From the NCBI RefSeq assembly GCF_018336815.1, contig NZ_CP050497.1, positions 868,001-932,000 on the forward strand: a stretch of DNA of 64,000 bases, given 5' to 3'. Position 1 is the first letter of the stretch; each line of letters begins with the position of its first letter. Shown piece after piece: positions 1 through 7,300 of the stretch. Both the position numbers and the translations under genes were made by a program. Below the pieces are notes generated by a model that had not been told where the DNA came from, made no database searches, and was given only the letters and a program-made list of their open reading frames with translations. Source of the stretch: Treponema vincentii (GTDB lineage Bacteria > Spirochaetota > Spirochaetia > Treponematales > Treponemataceae).

Positions 1-240
1 GAACCAGTCGGACGGAAGCCTTTTAAGCAATCCTTCTTCGTGATTACCTGTCAGAAGAATGCACGGCTGGATATGTTTTTTTAATCCTTTTACTTGCTGA
101 ATGCATCCCTCGGGATCGGGACCGTAGCCGACCATATCGCCAAGCGAGATAAAGCCGTCGTACTGTCCCTTGACGGAATCCAGTACAGCGTTGAGTGCTT
201 CCATGTTTGCATGGATATCTGCCGTTACCACTATTTTCAT
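1..240 (-). CDS. Metallophosphoesterase, 3' part outside window
   Basis: Reading the minus strand from the ATG at 240 gives 80 codons open to the window edge. The protein starts MKIVVTADIHANMEAL and contains the calcineurin-like metallophosphoesterase signatures in order: DIHAN (residues 8-12), GDMVGYGPDP (about 39-48) and GNHEE (65-69). These supply metal ligands in this superfamily, which includes YfcE-like phosphodiesterases and Ap4A hydrolases. DIHAN followed by GDxVGYGPxP is typical of small cytoplasmic phosphodiesterases whose substrate often cannot be predicted. It is divergent from the gene at 265, with only about 24 bases between the two starts. The C-terminal part lies outside the window, so full length and substrate are unknown. 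Confidence 0.85.
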   Translation of the reverse strand, partial: MKIVVTADIHANMEALNAVLDSVKGQYDGFISLGDMVGYGPDPEGCIQQVKGLKKHIQPCILLTGNHEEGLLKRLPSDWF

Positions 241-264
241 ATTGAGAGGAATATATCATACCGT

Positions 265-843
265 ATGCCGGAAAAACTTACAACAAGACTTTTGAATAAC
301 CTCCGGGATAGCTTTCAATCCGATTGGAAATTGCTTTCCGAAACGGAGCATTTTCTTGCGTCTACCCCTTTGCAGCAGAACTATGAGCAGCAATTTGCCG
401 TATGGCGTAAACGGCTGCAAACAGGGAAAAATGATGCGGTACGCGCATCGGTACGGGAAGACCTTATCGCATTGAGGAAAGCGCTGCGTTTGGAAGGGTA
501 TGATTTATCTCTCGGAGCAATTCAGCTTATTGTAAAAGATTTTGTGAACGATGATGCGGCGGCTCGCGGTTTCCGGCGGGTTGTGATTTGCTTTTGCGAT
601 GCAGGATTGTTTTGGCTGTCGGGAGAAGCTAATCACCTTGAACTTGGCAGTGATCTACAGGCCGAGTTGGAACGTAAGCAACTGTATGTTCATCCCGAGA
701 TGCATTATCTTTGGTTCCTGTGGGAGCGGAACGCCTTACTGTTAAGCGGTTCCGCAACCGAAACAAAAGAAGCTTTTGAGCGTCTGCAAAAACGTGCCTA
801 CGCCAATCCTCAAAAAATATTGCGGTACCTGAAAGCGTTATAA
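265..843 (+). CDS. Hypothetical protein, 192 aa
   Basis: I do not recognise this family. I use the ATG at 265 (MPEKLTTRLLNNL), preceded by GAGAGGA at 244-250. A longer open frame extends upstream to 94 but overlaps the divergent metallophosphoesterase gene, so it is unlikely to be used. The product is soluble and mostly helical in appearance, rich in Leu, Glu, Arg and Lys. It has no signal peptide or membrane segment, and there is a Trp-rich stretch (LWFLWERNALLL) in the last third. It is followed by about 110 bases without a gene. No function is inferred. Confidence 0.6.
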   Translation: MPEKLTTRLLNNLRDSFQSDWKLLSETEHFLASTPLQQNYEQQFAVWRKRLQTGKNDAVRASVREDLIALRKALRLEGYDLSLGAIQLIVKDFVNDDAAARGFRRVVICFCDAGLFWLSGEANHLELGSDLQAELERKQLYVHPEMHYLWFLWERNALLLSGSATETKEAFERLQKRAYANPQKILRYLKAL

Positions 844-918
844 TATCAGGGTTGCTTATCGTAAGACTAAATCGCTACACATCCTGTGCAGTGCATAAAA
901 ACCAGCCTCGAACGGCGG

Positions 919-946
919 TTTGCTTTATCAAAAAACCTGCTATAAT
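919..946 (+). promoter_or_regulatory. Candidate sigma70-type promoter
   Basis: A perfect TATAAT at 941-946 preceded by TG (extended -10 form), with a weak -35-like TTTGCT at 919-924. It lies 6 bases before the ATG at 953 and no ribosome binding site is visible, so any transcript would be nearly leaderless. It probably belonged to the AAA-ATPase-like gene that is now broken and may now read into dnaX. Confidence 0.45.
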
Positions 947-952
947 ACCGGT

Positions 953-1396
953 ATGAACATGACCTGCAAATTACCGATCGGTATACAGAGTTTTGAAAAG
1001 CTGCGGCAGGATGGTTACCTTTACATTGATAAAACACCGTTCATTTGGCATCTTATTCAATCATCCAGTCCTTTTTTCCTCAGCCGCCCGCGCCGGTTCG
1101 GTAAAAGCCTTTTTCTTTCAACTTTAGCGGCATACTTTTGCGGGCCAAAAGAGCTATTCAAGGGCTTGTACCTTGAAAAGGCGGAAGAAAAACAAGCTCT
1201 GCAAGAAGGTAGGAATGCATGGCAAGAATACCCCGTCCTCTATTTGGATTTTAATACAAAAAATTATATAGACCAGCAGGCTCTTGTAGATATTCTGAAT
1301 CAAAAGGGATACTCTTTATCCAAACCGCAATTTATGATACTATACCCGGATGGAGTACCAAGTAACTGCGACACGGCGCAGGCCTCAGCGATTTGA
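953..1396 (+). pseudogene. Truncated AAA-ATPase-like protein (PF09820 type)
   Basis: The frame begins MNMTCKLPIGIQSFEKLR and continues GYLYIDKT and FLSRPRRFGKSLFLSTL. This is the typical N-terminus of the AAA-ATPase-like/DUF1703 proteins, which are common and multi-copy in Treponema and Bacteroidetes; GKS is the P-loop. Intact members have several hundred residues: the P-loop domain followed by a PD-(D/E)XK-like domain. Here recognisable similarity stops after about residue 115 (QALVDILNQ), and the frame then runs out of phase into the first 47 bases of dnaX. The rest of the gene has been deleted. It is inert as an ATPase, but its promoter may still drive dnaX. Confidence 0.75.
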
Positions 1397-3202
1397 AGAT
1401 TTATTAGGGCAGGATTTTGTTGCGGCGACGCTGCAAAAATCCATTGAAGCAGGGAAAATAGCCCATGCGTATCTTTTTTCGGGGCCGCGTGGATGCGGTA
1501 AAACCAGTTCGGCGCGTATTTTAGCCAAGGCGCTTAACTGTGAAACGGGAACAGTCGCTACTCCCTGCGGAGTTTGCACCTCGTGCCGCGAAATTACAGC
1601 GGGGTCAAGCATCGATGTTATCGAGATAGACGGCGCCTCGAATACGAGCGTCAATGATGTGCGGCAAATCAAGGACGAAATCCTCTTTCCGCCTAATACC
1701 AGCCGGTACAAGATCTACATTATCGACGAAGTGCACATGCTTTCTACGAGCGCTTTCAATGCGTTGCTGAAAACGATTGAAGAGCCTCCTCCGTATGTTA
1801 TCTTTATTTTTGCAACGACCGAACTGCACAAGGTTCCGGCGACCATCAAAAGCCGCTGTCAGCACTTCAATTTTAAATTAGTCGATGTTGAAGTGCTTAA
1901 ACAAGCTTTAGCGGAAGCGGCGGCGGAGCTGCATATCGAGGCTGACGACGAGGCGCTGTACTGGATTGCGCGTGAGGCTACCGGAAGCGTGCGCGATTGC
2001 TATACGCTGTTCGATCAGGTTGCTGCTTTTTCTGACGGGCATATCACCTTTGAAAAAATACAGAGCACACTCGGTTTAACCGGTACCGATTCGATTGGCG
2101 CCTTGCTGACAGCCTGCGTTCAAAAGGATGCAGCCGCCGCGCTGCTCACCCTTGACACCATTCTACAGAACGGTGTTTCCACCGAGCAATTTACGGTAGA
2201 CTGCACCAACTATATCCGCAGTCTTCTATTGATACAACAAGGCATCACAAAAGAGGCGTTGATCGGGCAGCGTGCGGAGCGGTTCCCGCAGGAGATACTG
2301 ACGGGATGGGATGCGCAGCAGCTTGAGCGCGCGCTGTATCTTTTTTTGCAGCTTTTCAGAGATCTCCGCTTCTCGCTTAATCCTCGCTATGAACTGGAAT
2401 TAACAGTTTCCCGCCTTGCGTGGCTTTCCGACTATGTTTCCCCTAAGGAACTGAAAGAGGCCTTTGATGCGGCTCAAGCGCTGCTCGCGGGTGTACCAAC
2501 GGCGGTTCAAGCGGCAAACAGAGCGTTGCCCGGCAGCGGGGCGCCGCAAAAAGGCGGGGCTGACTCCCCTTTTTTAAGACCGGCGGCTTCTCCTCGCTGA
2601 GGGCTGCCGGCGCTTACGGAAACACCGCATCGACCGGGACACCGGTCAATGCTCCGGTAGGAACAGCAGGCACGCAGTCTGCCGGAATGCCCGTCAATGC
2701 GCCGACGGGTTATAATCAACATCCGGCAACCGGAATAATGGTACAGCAGATTCGTCCATCGGCAGCAGGACATCAATCTTCGGTAGTGCCGCAGCCTTCG
2801 GTGGTACGCCAATCTCCGGCGGAACCCCCGCCGCCGCTCCGCATCAAAAGCATTGCCGAACTTAAAGAGGCGCTCGTTCAGCATTTGCTGATAGAACATA
2901 GAATGTTGTCGGCGGCGGTTGGTAAAACGCTCAACTGGAACGAACGGGACGGCATCCTGTATATGTCCGTTCATACGCCTTTTGAAGTACAGCAGCTGCA
3001 GCGGGAAAAAAATATCCTAACCCGGAAAACGGCGGAGCTCTACGGCAAAGAGCTGAAAATACAGATAACGCTTGCCCAAGAAGAGACAGCGCAAAAAGTA
3101 GCCGTCCCCGCGCGGGTAGAGATGGTCATGCGTAATATCAAAGGCAGCATCGTTGACATACAGAAAAAAGCGGTTGTAGAAGAACCGGAGGAAGAAGAAT
3201 GA
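1350..3202 (+). CDS. dnaX: DNA polymerase III subunits gamma and tau
   Basis: Clamp-loader ATPase. The zero frame from ATG 1350 carries Walker A GPRGCGKTS (residues 45-53), four zinc-ligand cysteines (64, 73, 76, 79), Walker B YIIDEVHML and the KSRC arginine-finger motif. It then ends at TGA 2598-2600 after 416 aa, about the size of E. coli gamma. The polymerase/helicase-binding C-terminal part of tau lies in the -1 frame and stays open from the slip site to the TGA at 3200-3202. A slip at TTTTTTA (2570-2576) would give 617 aa, close to E. coli tau (643). No ribosome binding site precedes ATG 1350, but -10-like TATGAT sits at 1333-1338, so a leaderless start is possible. The ebfC start overlaps the stop by four bases. 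A missing base in the T run is the alternative explanation for the split frame. Confidence 0.93.
2570..2610 (+). promoter_or_regulatory. Candidate -1 programmed frameshift signal in dnaX
   Basis: The slippery heptamer T TTT TTA (2570-2576) is in the correct phase, read CCT TTT TTA in the zero frame. After a 3-base spacer a stem pairs 2580-2587 with 2603-2610 (CCGGCGGC with GCTGCCGG, one G-U pair). It can extend inward (CTC with GAG), leaving a loop of about 6 bases. Purine/G-rich AAGGCGGGG lies about 10 bases upstream, where E. coli dnaX has a Shine-Dalgarno-like stimulator. The zero-frame stop (2598-2600) lies within the stem-loop. Confidence 0.65.
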
Positions 3203-3510
3203 ATATAAATCCTTTTGAATTGATGAAAAATGCAAAAGACTTGCAGGCTCATTTCGGGAAAATGCAAGAAGAGTTGGCGGCGCTCCGCGTGCAAGGCATT
3301 TCGGGCGGCGGCTTGGTGAAAGTAACACTCAGCGGTACCTTCGATATGGTAAAAATCGAATTGGATCCCATCGCTGTCGATAACCGCGATATTCCGATGT
3401 TACAAGACCTGATCCGATCCGCTCATACCGATGCGATAGAAAAAATTAAGGATACATTAAAGGAAAAGATGGGGCCGCTCGCCGCGCTTGCGGGAGGAAT
3501 GCCGTCATAA
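3199..3510 (+). CDS. ebfC: YbaB/EbfC family nucleoid-associated protein
   Basis: A 103-residue protein beginning MNINPFELMKNAKDLQ, with the glycine-containing centre (GISGGGLVKVTLSGTFDMVKIELDP) and a C-terminal helix typical of the YbaB/EbfC family. These are small dimeric DNA-binding proteins; Borrelia EbfC is the characterised spirochaete member. The ATG at 3199 overlaps the dnaX stop as ATGA, and its own TAA overlaps the recR ATG as TAATG, so all three genes are translationally coupled. dnaX-ebfC-recR is a widely conserved operon. Confidence 0.93.
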   Translation: MNINPFELMKNAKDLQAHFGKMQEELAALRVQGISGGGLVKVTLSGTFDMVKIELDPIAVDNRDIPMLQDLIRSAHTDAIEKIKDTLKEKMGPLAALAGGMPS

Positions 3511-4101
3511 TGAATGCGCTCGAAGACCTTATCGATAATTTATGCCGCCTGCCGGGTATCGGGAAAAAAAAGCGCTGCACGGCTCGCGTATCATATCCTC
3601 AAACAAGAGCCGCCCTATGCCCACCGGCTGGCGGATAGCCTCTATAAACTTCACGACAGCATTAAGCCGTGCCCCGTATGCGGCGCTTTTACCGATCAGG
3701 ATGTGTGTTCTATCTGCAGCGATCCGGGGCGGGACGGCTCCTGTATCTGTGTCGTGGAACAACCGCAGGATGTCTATACGCTGATGAGCATGGGCGAGTA
3801 CCGCGGGCTTTTTCACGTACTCGGCGGCGTCATCGCCCCGCTTGAAGGTATCGGCCCCGAACAGCTCCGCATCGCAAGCCTCGTTAAGCGCATCGGCAGC
3901 GGGACGGCGGTAAAAGAAGTGATCCTTGCAACCAATCCGACAATCGAAGGGGATACCACCGCCCTTTATATCCAAAAGGTACTGCGCGATCTCCCCGTCG
4001 AGGTTACCCGCCTTGCATCGGGACTGCCGGTCGGCGGCGACTTGGAGTACACCGATAAACTGACGCTGATGCGCAGCTTTAAAGGCCGGATAAAGATTTA
4101 A
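3510..4101 (+). CDS. recR: Recombination protein RecR, one-base frameshift
   Basis: RecR acts with RecF/RecO to load RecA at gaps. The start ATG 3510 overlaps the ebfC stop and reads MNALEDLIDNLCRLPGIGKK (helix-hairpin-helix). After an A8 run at 3564-3571 the frame is lost; the true continuation (SAARLAYHILKQ) is one base over. Removing one A gives 196 aa, the usual RecR length. The rest shows the zinc-finger cysteines CPVC...CSIC, the Toprim core (CVVEQPQD) and the conserved GVIAPLEGIGP. The extra A is most likely a homopolymer sequencing error, since recR is otherwise intact and lies in its normal operon. Confidence 0.92.
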
Positions 4102-4107
4102 GCTTTT

Positions 4108-4273
4108 GCTTGACAAAGCATAGGATTATCAGTATATCATTACAAAGTATTTAGTAATCTATGCGGTATAGAGCCGTTCTCTAAAAGTTATCTGCAAAAG
4201 TAATCGTATAAAAAGTCTATCATTAGCAACATTAAAATGCTGAGCTATTTCTGCCGATATGAGAAGCGGGATA
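4108..4273 (+). repeat. Promoter-leader repeat, copy 1
   Basis: These 166 bases recur without gaps and with only a few substitutions at 26920-27085, upstream of the second large lipoprotein gene. The 5' end holds the promoter. The following leader is conserved, but the sequence between it and the start codon is not. The two copies sit in front of genes whose signal peptides differ. Confidence 0.95.
4110..4164 (+). promoter_or_regulatory. Promoter with overlapping dyad, lipoprotein copy 1
   Basis: TTGACA (4110-4115), 17 bases, TATATC (4133-4138). An inverted repeat straddles it: GCATAGGATTA at 4118-4128 and TAATCTATGC at 4155-4164, 10 pairs with one bulged G. The left arm lies in the -35/-10 spacer and the right arm just past the expected start of transcription. 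The dyad is fully conserved in the second copy, so it may be an operator or a structured RNA start. Confidence 0.6.
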
Positions 4274-4306
4274 CGCTTGTATTGTGTGAAACCAAAGGAG
4301 CAGTGT

Positions 4307-7300
4307 ATGAAAAAGACACGTATGGGAAACACCGCATTAGCGGCGGTCTTGATAATGTGCGTTACCGCCTTACTTACGACGTGTAAGAACAGTATCGGTT
4401 TAGGCGGTCAGATAGATATTCTTCCGCCAAATGGAGAGATTACCGCTCCTGATGGGGTAGGTGCGATACGTGGTTCATTTGTTTTAAGGGGAAAGGCGAG
4501 CGATGACGATGGTGTCGAATCGGTTTCGGTTGTGTTTGAAAATATCAAAACGAAAGAAACGAGCCAAACGTATGAGGCCAATGACTTTAGTAAGGGCAGC
4601 GTATCGGTGTTGTGGAGTACCCATATAGACAATGAAGCGAAGGAAAATGGATACAATCTTCCCGACGGTGAATATGAAGTAACGGTTACGGTTACCGATA
4701 CAGGCGGAAAGGCAAGCACATTTACCAAGAATTATAAAATAGACAATAGAGCACCCGAAGTAGAAATACTGAGTCCTGATTTATCGAAAAGTCAAAGTGG
4801 TGATTTTACGATGCGCGGTTCGATTATCGATATACCGAGCGGCGTCAAAAGCATAAAATATATCGTGGGTAAACAAGATAGCAGTGATATAACGGTAAAG
4901 CCCGCAGAAACCTCGCTCGAGTGGAAAGAGCTTGAGATATCGGGAGATACATGGGCTATCCCTTTTACCGATGGGGATAATATCACGCAGAAAACAAAAG
5001 CTGAAAGGATCGGTAAACAAGTTGACGGGCTCGCAGCGGGAGTAGAACTATATGATATACCGCTGTTCTTTTTAGTTGAAGATAAAGCAGGCAATGCCGG
5101 TATTATCAGTCAAATAATCAGAGTAGACCCGAACGGAGATATTCCGGAAGTAAAGGTATTATCGCCTGAAGCGGATAAAGTATTAGGCGGAAGGATCCGT
5201 ATATGGGGAACCGTGAAGGTACCTAATCCGGCAGCGGGAGTGGTCAATGCTGTACTGATTCAAATTACCGATAACACCAAACCTGAAAACCCCAATGAAC
5301 CGGATTTTAGCCGGAGCGCTCTGTTTGGCGAAAGCGAGTGGTGCCCTGCCGATGGGAAACCGTTAAGCTATACGGCGGGAAGTTCGTATTGGTCGGTAGA
5401 AATAAACGGAAGTAAGGAATTTGAAGCTGCAAGCGAACGGCAGCGGATTATTTGGTTTAGATTGTGCGGCAAAAATGAGAAGGGGAGAGTCGGACAATGG
5501 ACAGAGCCGATTAAAGTTACCGTTGATAAGGAGGCTCCGGCTATTACCGATATGAAGGTTGCAAGCGAAAGTAAGATCGGTACGGCTATTCCTTCCGGGC
5601 AGATTGACCCCGAAAACCAAGACTATGTTTCAAATATGTGGATCAAGGGAGATGGACTGTATTTATGTGCAGAGTTATCGCATGATGCCGGTATAGAAAG
5701 GATAGATATAAGCGGGAGCTATCTCGGTACGTCTGTTTCTTTAACGGGAGACAGTGAGATAACCGGCTATCAGCTGCATAATCAGCAGTGTTTTGAAGCA
5801 GACGGTCATAACTACAAGATGCGGATACCGTTAAAGACGACGGGGAACCCTGCAAATAATAACGGATTTACGATTAATGTTACGATAAAGGCTAAAAAAC
5901 AAAAAGAAGGAGATATAGAGGGGTTAACGGCTTCAACTTCATTCTCCTTTAAGTATGATAACAGCGTTCCAACCGCGGTGTTTGGTACAAAAATGTATTC
6001 ATCGGGTATTGTACAGGTGAGCGGAGCTTCGTTTACCGACACTGGGTTAATAGGGAGAAGCAATATCAATGCTTCGATGAAGGTTTTTACCTCAGGGGAA
6101 GATATTGCAATTACCGCATTTGATCAGAGTACGGGGAAGGTTACGCTTGCGTCTGCTCCGGCTAATCCTACAAAGGGGTATCTTATTTACAGCCCCATTG
6201 AATATTTGAGGCCTGACAGTAGCGGTAAAGTGTGGGTATCCGGCGCTGCGTATGATGTAGGCGCTGGGGTTGAAAAAGTCGAAGTAAACTATAATGGTGT
6301 TGCATCAAGCAAAATGACGTTAGAGTTACCGAGCGGCGTGCGAACGGATGTCGGTAACGGCGATGTCAACTTTGTAACATGGAAAGGTGAACTCGATGTC
6401 AGCAGTTTTGTAGATGGTACGGGGAAAATCGTCATTACGCCGATTGACCGTGCAAATAATGCCTCTGCTCCGATTGAAGTACCGGTAAAACTGAAGAAAA
6501 GTCCTTTGAAGATAAGTGCTGTAGCATTGGGAACGGACATGAACCGGAACGGCACTATCGAAAATGTCAGCACGACGACGGTTGAGACCAAAGCATTAGC
6601 TTTAACCTATGATGCCGCTAACCCTGACGGTATCGACAGTGAAAAATATGATTGGCACGGTAAAGCTGACGGCGGTACGTTTAGGTTTAAAAACGATAAG
6701 TCGCACATTAAAATTGGAACGACTGGCGGAACCGATCCTAAAAAGTATACGTTGAAATGCGTAACAAACGGTCAGGAAGTAAAAGGTTTAACAGATTTAC
6801 CGGCAGACGGTGTCATTACGCTGAGTGCGGCTGATTTTACTAAAATAGGTCAAAGTGATGACCTTGCCACAAGCGACCCCAAAAAGCGTAAGCTTCTGCT
6901 TACCGTATGGGATTCTGCATCTGGTTTAACTTGCGGTACCGATACGTGGATGGCAGAACTGGAACTTGATGTTATTGTCGATACTACAGACAGAATTGCG
7001 CCCACAAACGAGATAAATCCGTTTAAGTGGGTTTCCGAAAGCGAAAACAGCTTGTACGGCAACAGCCGCGATAACGGACACATCGAAATCAAGGCGAGCG
7101 GTAATTCGCAGGTTTCCGGCAAAATAAGCATTACCGGTACTGCGTATGATGATCAGGTTATTACGGAAATTTGGGCAAAGATCGACGGCTTTACGTTCAC
7201 CGGCGCAAGTACTACGGATGCTCAAGTAGGTCACAGGCTTGCAACGTATAGTACTTCAACCGGTAATTTTACGGTAGAATCCGGTAATGTTGATACAAAC

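Noticed and set aside
94..264. Upstream extension of the gene at 265
   Set aside because: It would overlap the divergent metallophosphoesterase coding region almost completely; GAGAGGA and ATG 265 give a better start.
2507..2974. Minus-strand open frame across the dnaX frameshift region
   Set aside because: Arg/Pro-rich shadow of the GC-rich linker. It has no start signal, and the coding signal is clearly on the plus strand in two phases.
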